This document shows positions 1 through 8,138 of a stretch of DNA of 64,000 nucleotides, one piece after another (the first letter of the stretch is position 1; each line of letters opens with the position of its first letter). The notes under the pieces were generated by a model. That model ran no database searches and had not been told where the DNA came from. It saw only the letters and a program-made list of their open reading frames with translations. This stretch comes from Thalassolituus hydrocarboniclasticus. GTDB lineage: Bacteria > Pseudomonadota > Gammaproteobacteria > Pseudomonadales > Oceanobacteraceae. The DNA lies in the NCBI RefSeq assembly GCF_025345565.1, contig NZ_CP054475.1, positions 1,236,448-1,300,447 on the forward strand. Reading direction: 5' to 3'. Both the position numbers and the translations under genes were made by a program.

Positions 1-1817
1 CGCTGTCAGAGGGAACGCGGAATATTCTGGCGCAGCTGGAACAGCCGGTTGAGCTGGAGTTGTATTTCTCGCAGAAAGCCAGCGCCGACCTGGTAAAAGT
101 GCGCGCTTATCAGCAGCGTGTGCGGGAATTGCTGGATGAATATGTAATGCTGGCAGGCGGTAAACTCAGTCTGAAAGTCATTGACCCGGCGCCATTCTCG
201 GAAGAAGAAGATCAGGCCACCGCTTATGGCCTGCAGGCCGTGCCGGTATCGGTCAGTGGCGATAATCTGTATTTCGGTCTGGTGGCCAAAACTCAGTTGC
301 CGCAAGCCACAGAAAGTCAGGGCGCTAATGAGCAAACAGCAGGTGAGCAGGCTTCAGGAGAGCAGACTGCAACCGAGCCAACAGCGGCAGTCAAAGAGAA
401 CGTTGCGCAGCTGCCTTTTCTGCAGCCTGACCGCGAAGCCTTTCTTGAGTATGAAATCACCCAGCTGATTTATCAGGTACAGCAGAGCAAGCCTGTGGTG
501 ATCGGCTTACTCAGCGGACTGGATGTGCGCGGTGGCTTTAATCCACAAACCGGCCGCCCGGCGCCAGCCTGGATGGCGGTTGATCAGCTGGATGGCCCCT
601 ATGAGGTACGTTCACTGACGGCCGGACTGGATCATATCGAGGACGATATTGATCTGTTGTTATTGATTCAGCCGCCGGAGCTGACCGACAGCGCGCTGTA
701 TGCCATTGACCAGTTTGCGTTAAAAGGCGGACGCGTATTAGCGTTTCTTGATCCGGTTGCTGAAACCGCACCGAATGGCGGCCTGATGGGAATGGGCGAC
801 AGCGGCTCGGCCAGCAGTCTTAATAAACTCCTGCAAAACTGGGGGGTGGGCTGGAACCCGGATCAGGTGGTGCTGGATGCTGCCAATGCGCTGGTGGTGA
901 ATCAGGGGCCGGGGCGTCCGCCGCTGCGCCACTTTGGTTTGCTGGCGCTGCATCCGGAAAGCCTGAACGCCGATGATGTGGTCACCGCTCAGCTGGAAGC
1001 CATTAACCTCAGCAGTGTTGGGCATTTTACCGCACTTGAAAATGCGACCAGCAGCGTTGAGCCCTGGTTGTACAGCAGTCACGATTCAATGCTGACTGAT
1101 GCCAACCGGCTGCGCATGGGCGGCGATTTAATGGCGCTGCAGCGTGACTTTGTACCAGCCAATGAAGAATTTAATCTGGCCATACGTGTGCAGGGCAAAG
1201 CGGATTCTGCCTTCCCGGATGGTGTTGATGGCGTTAAAGCCGACACTCATCTGGCCTCAACGGAGCGTCTGGCGGTCACGTTGGTGGCCGATACTGACGT
1301 GCTGTCTGACCGTTTATGGGTGCAGGTGCAGAACTTCTTTGGTCAGCGCATCGCCTCGCCCTGGGCAGATAACGGCGCCCTGCTGGTGAATCTGGCCGAT
1401 CATCTGGGCGGCAGTGCTGACCTGATCAGCCTGCGTGCCCGTGGACAATACAACCGTCCCTTTGAACGGGTGAATACTTTGCGCCGCGATGCCGAACAGC
1501 AGTTTCTGGCCAGCGAGCAGCGCCTGCAGCAGGAACTGGAAGAAACCGAGCAGCAGCTCAGTGCTCTGCAGGACCAGCGTGACGGTGATAATGGCGTGCT
1601 GACGCTGTCGGCAGAGCAGCAGGCCGCGCTGGAGCAGTTTCAGCAGAAGAAAATCGAAATCCGCAAAGAACTGCGTAATGTGCAGCATGAGCTGGATAAA
1701 GATATCGAAGCGCTGGGCATGCGCCTGAAAGTACTGAATATCTTTGTGCTGCCGCTGCTGTTTACCCTGTTGTTGTGGGGGCTGGTAGCCTGGCAGCGGC
1801 GTCGCCAGAGCCTCTGA
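1..1817 (+). CDS. GldG-family ABC-associated auxiliary protein (5' partial)
   Basis: The frame is open to the left edge, so the gene starts outside the window; the first visible codons (from base 3) read LSEGTRNILAQLE. This resembles the GldG/ABC-type uncharacterised transport protein family, periplasmic proteins anchored beside an ABC-2 transporter. Visible parts are a long periplasmic domain, a Gln/Glu-rich coiled coil coded around 1480-1720, and a single C-terminal membrane helix followed by a basic tail (WQRRRQSL). An Ala/Gln/Thr-rich low-complexity insert lies near 310-400. Partner ABC ATPase and permease genes would be expected just upstream. A terminator follows directly. Family assignment is by overall pattern; the transported substrate is unknown. 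Confidence 0.8.
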   Translation, partial: LSEGTRNILAQLEQPVELELYFSQKASADLVKVRAYQQRVRELLDEYVMLAGGKLSLKVIDPAPFSEEEDQATAYGLQAVPVSVSGDNLYFGLVAKTQLPQATESQGANEQTAGEQASGEQTATEPTAAVKENVAQLPFLQPDREAFLEYEITQLIYQVQQSKPVVIGLLSGLDVRGGFNPQTGRPAPAWMAVDQLDGPYEVRSLTAGLDHIEDDIDLLLLIQPPELTDSALYAIDQFALKGGRVLAFLDPVAETAPNGGLMGMGDSGSASSLNKLLQNWGVGWNPDQVVLDAANALVVNQGPGRPPLRHFGLLALHPESLNADDVVTAQLEAINLSSVGHFTALENATSSVEPWLYSSHDSMLTDANRLRMGGDLMALQRDFVPANEEFNLAIRVQGKADSAFPDGVDGVKADTHLASTERLAVTLVADTDVLSDRLWVQVQNFFGQRIASPWADNGALLVNLADHLGGSADLISLRARGQYNRPFERVNTLRRDAEQQFLASEQRLQQELEETEQQLSALQDQRDGDNGVLTLSAEQQAALEQFQQKKIEIRKELRNVQHELDKDIEALGMRLKVLNIFVLPLLFTLLLWGLVAWQRRRQSL

Positions 1818-1840
1818 TCATTTGATCAAAAGTGCCAATA

Positions 1841-1868
1841 AAGAAGCCGGGTTAAGCCCGGCTTCTTT
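1841..1868. terminator. Bidirectional intrinsic terminator
   Basis: An 11-bp perfect stem (AAGAAGCCGGG pairing with CCCGGCTTCTT, loop TTAAG) ends in a T-rich tail on either strand. It lies between the convergent gldG-like gene and slyX. Confidence 0.85.
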
Positions 1869-1900
1869 ATGTCTGCCCGTTACTGCACCGCTATGGGTTA

Positions 1901-2128
1901 TCAGTAATGCGGCGGTGGTGGCTCATCGGCCATTGCTTCACCGGCAGAAGGGTTCTGTTGCAGTTGCTCCAGCTTACGGTGCATCAGCTGCATGGCCTGT
2001 TTGGCCAGCAGGAATTCCTGGCTCAGGGTTGATACCTGGTCATTCAGGCCATCGATGGTGTCTTCCAGGAAGGCGATGCGCATTTCCAGTTCATCAATGC
2101 GTTGCTGTGCCTGTGGCGGTTGGCTCAT
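1901..2128 (-). CDS. slyX: SlyX family protein
   Basis: A 75-residue protein that is almost entirely a heptad-rich coiled coil (residues about 8-58, with [13 protein letters not shown]) and ends in the family's typical Pro-rich tail, PPPPHY. SlyX is a small cytoplasmic protein of unknown biochemical role that was first linked to phiX174 lysis in E. coli. Length and tail match the family. It is transcribed alone, convergent with the gldG-like gene. Confidence 0.9.
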   Translation of the reverse strand: MSQPPQAQQRIDELEMRIAFLEDTIDGLNDQVSTLSQEFLLAKQAMQLMHRKLEQLQQNPSAGEAMADEPPPPHY

Positions 2129-2261
2129 AGGTGTGTTTATACCCTTTAGCTATCGTGTTGATTTTTTTAATGAATTGGGCTTTCATAGCCCACTTGTCAA
2201 AGGCCCGTGGGCCAACGATTTTGTTACAGCTGTGATATTAACGAGTGATACGAGAGAACGC

Positions 2262-2753
2262 ATGGGTAAATTGATATTACGTAAAATTATTGTGGCGCTG
2301 GTGTTCGCTGCGATTGTTCCTTTCATTGTTGCCGGCTTGTTTACTTCGCTGGTGACTGGTCTTCAACTCACCGATGGTACGGCGCTGACCGCCGATAACC
2401 TGATGAATGTTGCCGGTATGACCGAACTGCTGCTGGTGGTTGCTGTTCTGACACTGGTGACCAGCTTGCTGTCTGCGCAGTTTGTTCCTTCCCGTCGTCG
2501 TCGTTTCCGTTCCAGTGGTACTGTGGTGGAAAGCGATGTGGAAGATGGTCGTGAGCGCGGTGTGGTTAAGTGGTTCAACGTGAAAAAAGGGTTTGGCTTT
2601 ATTACCTGGGATCAGGGCGAAGATGTGTTTGTGCATTTCCGTTCTATCCGCGGTCAGGGGCACCGCTCTCTGACGGAAGGTCAGCGCGTGAAATTCACTG
2701 TGGTGCGTGGTCAGAAGGGCCCGCAGGCAGAAGATGTTTCAGCGGTTCGCTGA
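2262..2753 (+). CDS. Membrane-anchored cold-shock domain protein
   Basis: 163 residues. The ATG at 2262 is chosen because a purine-rich GAGAG precedes it and the protein then begins with a membrane helix. There are two hydrophobic segments (about residues 6-28 and 45-65), a basic linker (RRRRFR), then a C-terminal cold-shock domain (about 95-163) with an RNP1-like KGFGFI and an RNP2-like DVFVHF. Cold-shock domains bind single-stranded RNA or DNA. Here the domain should face the cytoplasm, tethered to the inner membrane, which differs from the soluble ~70-residue CspA type. Its function is not known; membrane-localised RNA binding is an inference. Confidence 0.85.
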   Translation: MGKLILRKIIVALVFAAIVPFIVAGLFTSLVTGLQLTDGTALTADNLMNVAGMTELLLVVAVLTLVTSLLSAQFVPSRRRRFRSSGTVVESDVEDGRERGVVKWFNVKKGFGFITWDQGEDVFVHFRSIRGQGHRSLTEGQRVKFTVVRGQKGPQAEDVSAVR

Positions 2754-2769
2754 AGCCTGAAACCGATAC

Positions 2770-2797
2770 AAAAAAAGCGGCTGTTGCCGCTTTTTTT
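2770..2797. terminator. Bidirectional intrinsic terminator
   Basis: The stem AAAAAAGCGGC/GCCGCTTTTTT with a TGTT loop carries T-runs on both strands. It serves the cold-shock gene on one side and the suhB-strand transcript on the other. Confidence 0.9.
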
Positions 2798-2819
2798 GTA
2801 TCTGCAGTTTTCAGTTCTG

Positions 2820-2948
2820 CTATGCCTTGTGGCTTTGTGCCTGACTGATGGGCTGGGTATCGGTTTGATGCAGGCCGGGCTCATCGCAGCCCTGAGGCTC
2901 GGCGAACCATTGCAGAATCAGAGTGAAATATTGCCAGAGCAGTGTCAT
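2820..2948 (-). CDS. Small 42-residue hypothetical protein downstream of suhB
   Basis: A short ORF starting MTLLWQYFTLILQWFAEPQ, with a strong Shine-Dalgarno (GGGAGGA) six bases before the ATG. The N-terminal ~15 residues are hydrophobic and aromatic, so the protein may be membrane-associated; the remainder is polar and Gln-rich. It lies 69 bp downstream of suhB on the same strand and ahead of a bidirectional terminator, so it could be the last gene of a suhB operon. No family is recognised. The ribosome-binding site is the main reason to call it real. Confidence 0.5.
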   Translation of the reverse strand: MTLLWQYFTLILQWFAEPQGCDEPGLHQTDTQPISQAQSHKA

Positions 2949-3017
2949 AGCGAGTCCTCCCGCGTTGTCTTATCTGAGTGTAGACAGGGCGCGGGAGGTT
3001 GCCAGCAGGCTGAGGTC

Positions 3018-3791
3018 TCAGTCTTTGGCGAGCAGGGCTTTCAGCAGGCGTGGGTTACTGACCACCAGATTGGCCGGAGCGCGCAGCAATGGCTGGCCGC
3101 TCACTTCTGACAGCAGACAACCGGCTTCGGAAGCCAGCAGGCCGGCAGCGTTCAGGGCAAACTCATCAACGTTGCTCAGCAGGGCACCCTGGAAGCGGTC
3201 AGCAGCTACGTAGCAGATAGACAGAGCGTTGGAGCCGATGTTGCGCAGATCAAAGCTCTTGGACATCAGACGCTGTAAACGCTGCAGCTGATCGAAGGCG
3301 GCTTCGTTGTTGCCCATTGGCTGGGTGTAACCAACGATGGCGTCGCTCAGGCTGTTTACGTTGCCGGTGCGGATGCGGCGGTTGTTCAGCTGGGCACCAC
3401 GGCCACGGGAAGCGGTGAATTCATCACCATTGATAGGATTGAGGATCACCGAGTGTTCTGCTTTGCCGTTTTGCATGCAGCAGACGATGATGGCAAAAGA
3501 TGGGATACCTACGCGGAAGTTGGAGATGTCGTCGATGACGCACACCTGCCACACAGGCTGGTTGGCCTGTTCGCCGTTCTGACCGGTTTCACGGCCGTAA
3601 AAATTGTGCTCAGGCAGGGCTTTCTTCAGCTCAAAAATAATGCCTTTTTCCAGACCAATGGTGCAGTCTGCCACAAACTTTGCTTTCTCCTGATCCGTGC
3701 TTTTGTACGAATCGAAGCGGTCCAGGCGACGGACCAGATCTTGACCAGCATTACGCGCAGCGCGCAACGCCAAGTTCACCATGGGTTGCAT
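3018..3791 (-). CDS. suhB: SuhB-like inositol monophosphatase family protein, catalytic motifs degenerate
   Basis: 257 residues, starting MQPMVNLALRAARNAGQDLV, which aligns with the SuhB N-terminus. The family fold is recognisable throughout (RGRGAQLNNRRIR, RNIGSNALSICYVAADR, NLVVSNPRLLKALL). Active phosphatases carry a DPLDGTxNF metal-binding motif, and here the site reads VIDDISNF. The EES and WDxAAG sites are also altered, to GRETGQ and VDEFALNAAG. Loss of phosphatase activity is therefore likely. E. coli SuhB also acts with NusA in rRNA antitermination, a role that does not need catalysis. The ATG at 3791 matches the family start. Confidence 0.85.
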   Translation of the reverse strand: MQPMVNLALRAARNAGQDLVRRLDRFDSYKSTDQEKAKFVADCTIGLEKGIIFELKKALPEHNFYGRETGQNGEQANQPVWQVCVIDDISNFRVGIPSFAIIVCCMQNGKAEHSVILNPINGDEFTASRGRGAQLNNRRIRTGNVNSLSDAIVGYTQPMGNNEAAFDQLQRLQRLMSKSFDLRNIGSNALSICYVAADRFQGALLSNVDEFALNAAGLLASEAGCLLSEVSGQPLLRAPANLVVSNPRLLKALLAKD

Positions 3792-3837
3792 AGGGATCGC
3801 TATCTCTTAAAGTTAAAGAACATTTTTCGGGCGCGGG

Positions 3838-3843
3838 ATTATA
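3838..3843 (-). promoter_or_regulatory. Candidate suhB promoter -10 box
   Basis: A perfect TATAAT on the minus strand lies about 47 bp upstream of the suhB start codon. The -35 at 17-bp spacing is weak (TTCGCT), so only the -10 is convincing. Confidence 0.5.
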
Positions 3844-4013
3844 TCAGCACCTGACTGGTTAGCGAAGCCCGTTTTGCGTTACACTTCGTGCCCCTTATTC
3901 TGTACCGGCCTGTTTCCGCTGATGCTCCGTTGTGAGGTTAACCTGCGGAACGCATGGATTTCAGTCCGGCCGCCATTCTCTGATAAGCGCCGTTGCGGCG
4001 CAGACAAGGCGTT

Positions 4014-4799
4014 ATGCTCGATAAAATCCGTATCGTAATGGTTAATACCACCCACTCCGGCAATATCGGAGCGGCCGCCCGTGCAATGAAAAACATGGGG
4101 CTGAGCCGGCTGGTGCTGGTTGACCCGATCGCCAGCATTGACGAAGAGGCGATCCAGCGTTCGTCGCGTGCAGAAGATATTCTGCACAACGCGGTCATCG
4201 TACCGACGCTGGAAGACGCCATTGCCGACTGTGGTCTGGTGATTGGCACCAGCGCCCGCAGTCGCCATATTCCCTGGCCGCTGATGTCGCCGCGCCAGTC
4301 GGCTGCGAAAGCCGCAGAAATGATTCCCGCCGGTAATGAAGTGGCGCTGGTGTTCGGCCGTGAATCCCGTGGCCTGACCAATGAAGAGCTGCACCTGTGT
4401 ACCGCGCACGTGCATATTCCGACCGACGAAAACTTCTCATCCCTGAACGTTGCCCAGGCCATTCAGGTGCTGTGCTATGAAATGCGTTTGGCGCTGGTGG
4501 CGGATGATTTCCGCGCCGAAGCCGAAGCGGAAGATGAGGCCGGAGCCTGGGGCGTGCCCTGGGATTATCCGCTGGCAACCCAGGGCGAGCTGGATGGACT
4601 GTTCCGTCATATGGAAACTGTGCTCATTGATATCGGCTTCCTTGACCCCAATACTCCGAAGCACCTGATGTCCCGTATGCGCCGCCTGTATCAGCGCGCT
4701 GCACCGGACAAAACAGAAGTGAATATTTTGCGTGGCATCCTGGCGGCGGTACAGCGTCAGGGCGACGCCAGCCATAAAACACAAGGGGATACTGAGTGA
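4014..4799 (+). CDS. trmJ: tRNA (cytidine/uridine-2'-O-)-methyltransferase TrmJ
   Basis: TrmJ uses S-adenosylmethionine to 2'-O-methylate position 32 of several tRNAs in the cytoplasm. The 261-residue SPOUT protein has the N-terminal [20 protein letters not shown], the cofactor-loop stretch [15 protein letters not shown] and the knot segment [16 protein letters not shown]. The ATG at 4014 is preferred over an in-frame TTG at 3993 because the family begins right at MLDKIRIV and an AAGG precedes it. The stop overlaps the cysE start by 3 bases, so the two genes are translationally coupled, as in related gammaproteobacteria. Confidence 0.95.
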   Translation: MLDKIRIVMVNTTHSGNIGAAARAMKNMGLSRLVLVDPIASIDEEAIQRSSRAEDILHNAVIVPTLEDAIADCGLVIGTSARSRHIPWPLMSPRQSAAKAAEMIPAGNEVALVFGRESRGLTNEELHLCTAHVHIPTDENFSSLNVAQAIQVLCYEMRLALVADDFRAEAEAEDEAGAWGVPWDYPLATQGELDGLFRHMETVLIDIGFLDPNTPKHLMSRMRRLYQRAAPDKTEVNILRGILAAVQRQGDASHKTQGDTE

Positions 4800-5611
4800 T
4801 CAGACAACTGCGTGAAGACATTGCCAGTGTATTTGAACGTGACCCGGCCGCGCGCAATACCTTTGAGGTGATCACCACCTATCCGGGGTTGCATGCTCTG
4901 CTGCACTACCGGGTGGCCAACTGGCTGTGGCGCAAGGGCTTTAAATGGCTGGCGCGTATGCTGTCGACCTTCAGTCGCTGGATGACCGGTATTGAGATTC
5001 ATCCGGGGGCAACCATTGGCCGGCGTTTCTTTATTGACCATGGCATGGGCGTGGTGATTGGTGAGACTGCTGAAATCGGCGATGACTGCACCCTGTATCA
5101 CGGCGTGACGCTGGGCGGTACCACCTGGAATAAAGGCAAGCGCCACCCGACCCTGCAAAATGGTGTGGTGGTCGGTGCCGGCGCCAAGGTGCTGGGGCCG
5201 ATTATCGTCGGTGAGAACGCCCGTATCGGCTCCAATGCCGTAGTAACCAAAGAAGTTCCGGCTGGGGCAACGGTGGTTGGTATTCCTGGCCGTATTGTGC
5301 GTAAAGCGAGCACGGCTGAAGATGAGCAGCGGCGCAAAATCGCCGAGAAAATCGGTTTCGATGCCTATGGTATGGCCGACGAAATGCCCGATCCGATTGC
5401 CCGTTCCATCCATAACCTGATGGATCACATGCATGCGGTGGACCGTAAAATCGACACCATGTGCAAAGCGTTGCACGATCTGGGTGACCGCACCTGCTCT
5501 GAGGCGCTGCCACAGCTTGAAGCGGAAACCTTTGTCAGCCTCAGTGAAACCGTCAACAGTGAGGATGCAGAAGTTGCAGGCAATGCCGATCAGGATGCCG
5601 GTAAGCACTGA
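4796..5611 (+). CDS. cysE: Serine O-acetyltransferase
   Basis: CysE acetylates L-serine with acetyl-CoA, the first committed step of cysteine synthesis. 271 residues: a helical N-terminal part, then a left-handed beta-helix of hexapeptide repeats (about 65-170) with the active-site histidine segments [10 protein letters not shown] and YHGVTLGGT. The GTG start lies inside the trmJ stop (GTGA overlap). A polar C-terminal extension follows the helix. Its position just ahead of iscRS fits a link between cysteine supply and the IscS sulfur donor. Confidence 0.95.
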   Translation: MIRQLREDIASVFERDPAARNTFEVITTYPGLHALLHYRVANWLWRKGFKWLARMLSTFSRWMTGIEIHPGATIGRRFFIDHGMGVVIGETAEIGDDCTLYHGVTLGGTTWNKGKRHPTLQNGVVVGAGAKVLGPIIVGENARIGSNAVVTKEVPAGATVVGIPGRIVRKASTAEDEQRRKIAEKIGFDAYGMADEMPDPIARSIHNLMDHMHAVDRKIDTMCKALHDLGDRTCSEALPQLEAETFVSLSETVNSEDAEVAGNADQDAGKH

Positions 5612-5652
5612 AACCCGTCCGGCGTGTTTTGTTGTGTAAAGGCATGCAGGCT

Positions 5653-5686
5653 AAAGTTGACTGAAATAGTCGGATATACGCATAAT
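5653..5686 (+). promoter_or_regulatory. iscR promoter with type 1 IscR operator
   Basis: A -35 TTGACT (5657-5662) and -10 CATAAT (5681-5686) are separated by 18 bp. The stretch 5653-5677 is an inverted repeat built on GACT...AGTC that matches the E. coli type 1 IscR site at about 23 of 25 positions by my reading and covers the -35. This predicts autorepression of iscR by its [2Fe-2S] form. Confidence 0.8.
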
Positions 5687-5715
5687 GCCACCACGATTTA
5701 TGTGGGGGATACACC

Positions 5716-6201
5716 ATGCGTTTAACAACCAAAGGCCGCTACGCGGTGACGGCCATGCTGGATCTGGCGATCCATGCGCAGACCGGGCCGGTGAGCCTGA
5801 ACGATATTTCCGGTCGCCAGGGCATCTCCCTGTCTTATCTGGAGCAGTTGTTTGCCAAGTTGCGCCGCGGTGGCCTGGTCGCCAGTGTACGTGGTCCGGG
5901 TGGTGGTTATCGTCTGAGCCGTGATGGCAGTGAAATCAATGTGGCTGAAGTGGTGGACGCGGTGAATGAATCCATGGATGCCACGCGCTGTAATCGTCGC
6001 GGTGACTGTCAGGATGGCGAAGAGTGCCTGACTCATCATTTATGGCTGGAGCTGAGTGATCAGATTCATGCCTTTCTGCGTGGCATTACGCTGGCGCAGC
6101 TGATTCAGCGTAAAGAGATCCGCAACACCGCGGATCGTCAGGACAGTAATGTGCGCAACCGTATTGAAGCGGTACTGAGTACAGAAGACATTGCCGGCTG
6201 A
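5716..6201 (+). CDS. iscR: Fe-S cluster regulator IscR (Rrf2 family)
   Basis: 161 residues. The N-terminal winged helix starts [18 protein letters not shown], with a recognition region around [14 protein letters not shown]. The three cluster cysteines lie in [20 protein letters not shown] (about residues 92-104), where IscR binds a [2Fe-2S] cluster. The protein represses its own operon when loaded with a cluster, and a matching operator overlaps the promoter just upstream. The next gene, iscS, follows after about 120 bp. Confidence 0.96.
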   Translation: MRLTTKGRYAVTAMLDLAIHAQTGPVSLNDISGRQGISLSYLEQLFAKLRRGGLVASVRGPGGGYRLSRDGSEINVAEVVDAVNESMDATRCNRRGDCQDGEECLTHHLWLELSDQIHAFLRGITLAQLIQRKEIRNTADRQDSNVRNRIEAVLSTEDIAG

Positions 6202-6324
6202 TAGCCGGCCTGACCCGGTAATCCTCTTAGCCGGAGCGCTCTTCCTGATCTGAGCGCCCTTGACCTGAGCGCTGCAGCGCGGACAATGCGCGGCCTCAGG
6301 TTTCAGAATTTTCAGCGGTGAGTC

Positions 6325-7485
6325 ATGAAATCCCTCTATCTCGATTATGCAGCGACCACGCCGGTCGACCCCCGTGTTGCCCAGGTGATGGCAGCTTGCC
6401 TGACCCAGGATGGCACCTTCGGTAATCCGGCATCGCGCTCCCACCGTTACGGCTGGCAGGCGGAGCAGATGGTGGAAAATGCCCGGCGTCAGCTGGCCGA
6501 CCTGCTCGCTGCCGATCCGCGTGAAATCGTCTGGACCTCGGGTGCCACCGAATCCAACAACCTGGCCTTAAAAGGTTTGGTCGAAGCGCTGCGTGCTGAC
6601 GATGCCGCCCGCCCGCTGCATATCATTACCTCAGCGATTGAGCATAAGGCGGTACTGGATGTCTGTGCCTGGTTGCAGACTCATCAGCAGGTTGAGGTCA
6701 CTTATCTGACTCCGGATGCCGATGGTCTTGTTGGTGTGCAGCAGGTAGCTGACGCACTGCGCGACGATACCTGTCTGGTCAGCCTGATGGCGGTCAATAA
6801 CGAGCTGGGCACAATCACTGATATCGCGGCAATCGGCGCGTTGCTAAAAGATCATCCGGCGTATCTGCATGTGGATGCCGCTCAGGCGCTGGGTAAAATT
6901 GCTGTGAGCGTCAAAGACTGGCAGGTCGATCTGTTGTCGGTGTCAGCGCATAAATTCTATGGCCCGAAAGGCATTGGCGCGCTCTATGTGCGCCGTGAAC
7001 CGCAGGTCAAACTGGCGGCGCAGATGCACGGCGGTGGCCATGAGCGCGGTATGCGTTCCGGCACGCTGCCAACCCATCAGCTGGCGGGGCTGGGCGAAGC
7101 TGCACGTCTGGTGCAGGAAGAGCTGGCGGCCGATGAGGCCCGTATCGGCGCATTGCGTGATCAGCTGTGGAGTGGATTGCAGGCCTTGGGTGGGGTGTAC
7201 CTGAATGGCCATGCGCAGCAGCGTACCGCCAATCATCTGAACGTCAGTTTTGACGGTGTGGATGGTGAGATCCTGCTGGCCTCACTGGCTAAGGTGGCGG
7301 TGTCTTCCGGTTCGGCCTGTAACTCGGCGACGGTGGCGCCTTCCTATGTGCTGAAGGCCATTGGCCGCAGTGATGCGCTGGCCCATGCCGGTCTGCGTTT
7401 CAGTCTCGGCCGTTTTACCACGGCTGAAGAGATCGGTTTTGCCCTCAGTGAAGTTACACGTGTGGTGCAGATGCTGCGCGGCTGA
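6325..7485 (+). CDS. iscS: Cysteine desulfurase IscS-like, short C-terminus
   Basis: A PLP enzyme that takes sulfur from cysteine for Fe-S clusters and thiolated tRNA. 386 residues: N-terminal LYLDYAATTPVDPRV, PLP lysine in SAHKFYGPKG, and the persulfide cysteine loop SSGSACNSAT. E. coli IscS has 404 residues, and its last ~20, including a tail that contacts the IscU scaffold, have no counterpart here, where the chain ends TRVVQMLRG. The usual downstream genes iscU, iscA, hscB, hscA and fdx are absent and ndk follows. The start ATG follows GCGGTGAGTC, a weak ribosome site. Confidence 0.92.
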   Translation: MKSLYLDYAATTPVDPRVAQVMAACLTQDGTFGNPASRSHRYGWQAEQMVENARRQLADLLAADPREIVWTSGATESNNLALKGLVEALRADDAARPLHIITSAIEHKAVLDVCAWLQTHQQVEVTYLTPDADGLVGVQQVADALRDDTCLVSLMAVNNELGTITDIAAIGALLKDHPAYLHVDAAQALGKIAVSVKDWQVDLLSVSAHKFYGPKGIGALYVRREPQVKLAAQMHGGGHERGMRSGTLPTHQLAGLGEAARLVQEELAADEARIGALRDQLWSGLQALGGVYLNGHAQQRTANHLNVSFDGVDGEILLASLAKVAVSSGSACNSATVAPSYVLKAIGRSDALAHAGLRFSLGRFTTAEEIGFALSEVTRVVQMLRG

Positions 7486-7572
7486 TCGCTGAGTTCCGTA
7501 TTTCCTGCCGCTGGCGGTCAAATAATCCGCCAGCGCGCCCGCGTACGCGTACAACTTTAATGAAAAGGTGCG

Positions 7573-7578
7573 TATAAT
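7573..7578 (+). promoter_or_regulatory. Candidate ndk promoter -10
   Basis: A perfect TATAAT lies 51 bp before the ndk start; no clear -35 is seen at 16-18 bp. A separate ndk promoter would make sense since ndk is not part of the Isc pathway. Confidence 0.5.
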
Positions 7579-7629
7579 CCGCGGGTTTTATTTTCCGTAA
7601 CCCTGATAATTTACCCTTGGGAGCTAAAA

Positions 7630-8055
7630 ATGGCTGTTGAACGCACTCTGTCCATCGTTAAACCAGACGCTGTGGCCAAAAACGTAATCGGTGAAATCCT
7701 GACCCGTTTCGAAAAAGCTGGCCTGAAAGTTGTTGCCGCTAAAATGATCAAACTGGACGACGAAAAAGCGGGCGGTTTCTACGCAGAGCACAAAGAGCGT
7801 CCTTTCTTCAAAGATCTGGTGTCTTTCATGACTTCTGGTCCTGTTGTTGTACAGGTTCTGGAAGGCGAAAACGCTATCGCTGCTAACCGCGAACTGATGG
7901 GTGCTACCAACCCTAAAGAAGCTGCTGCCGGTACTATCCGCGCTGACTTCGCTGAAAGCATCGATGCTAACGCAGTACACGGTTCTGACTCTGCAGCTTC
8001 TGCTGAGCGCGAAATCGCTTACTTCTTCGCTGCCGACGAAATCTGCTCACGTTAA
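7630..8055 (+). CDS. ndk: Nucleoside diphosphate kinase
   Basis: Transfers the gamma phosphate between nucleoside triphosphates and diphosphates through a phosphohistidine. 141 residues, the standard length; [11 protein letters not shown] at the N-terminus and the active-site histidine in [14 protein letters not shown] ribosome site (7619-7623) precedes the ATG. Codon use is noticeably biased (many GCT, GAA, AAA), as in a highly expressed gene. Confidence 0.97.
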   Translation: MAVERTLSIVKPDAVAKNVIGEILTRFEKAGLKVVAAKMIKLDDEKAGGFYAEHKERPFFKDLVSFMTSGPVVVQVLEGENAIAANRELMGATNPKEAAAGTIRADFAESIDANAVHGSDSAASAEREIAYFFAADEICSR

Positions 8056-8065
8056 TGAGCGGAAC

Positions 8066-8089
8066 TCAGAGGGCAGGAATGCCCTCTGA
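8066..8089 (+). other. Perfect 10-bp hairpin with GGAA tetraloop between ndk and rlmN
   Basis: TCAGAGGGCA and TGCCCTCTGA pair around a GGAA (GNRA-type) loop, 10 bp after the ndk stop and about 50 bp before the rlmN start. There is no U-tract, so it is not a standard terminator. It may cap the abundant ndk mRNA at its 3' end or act as a processing site. Confidence 0.5.
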
Positions 8090-8138
8090 TCAATCCTCCG
8101 GGATGCACCAGTGCCAACAGGCCTCAGGTAACCAATTG

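Noticed and set aside
3490..3560. A frameshift or sequencing error as the cause of the missing SuhB motif.
   Set aside because: Reading continues in frame with family-like sequence on both sides, and other catalytic sites are altered as well.
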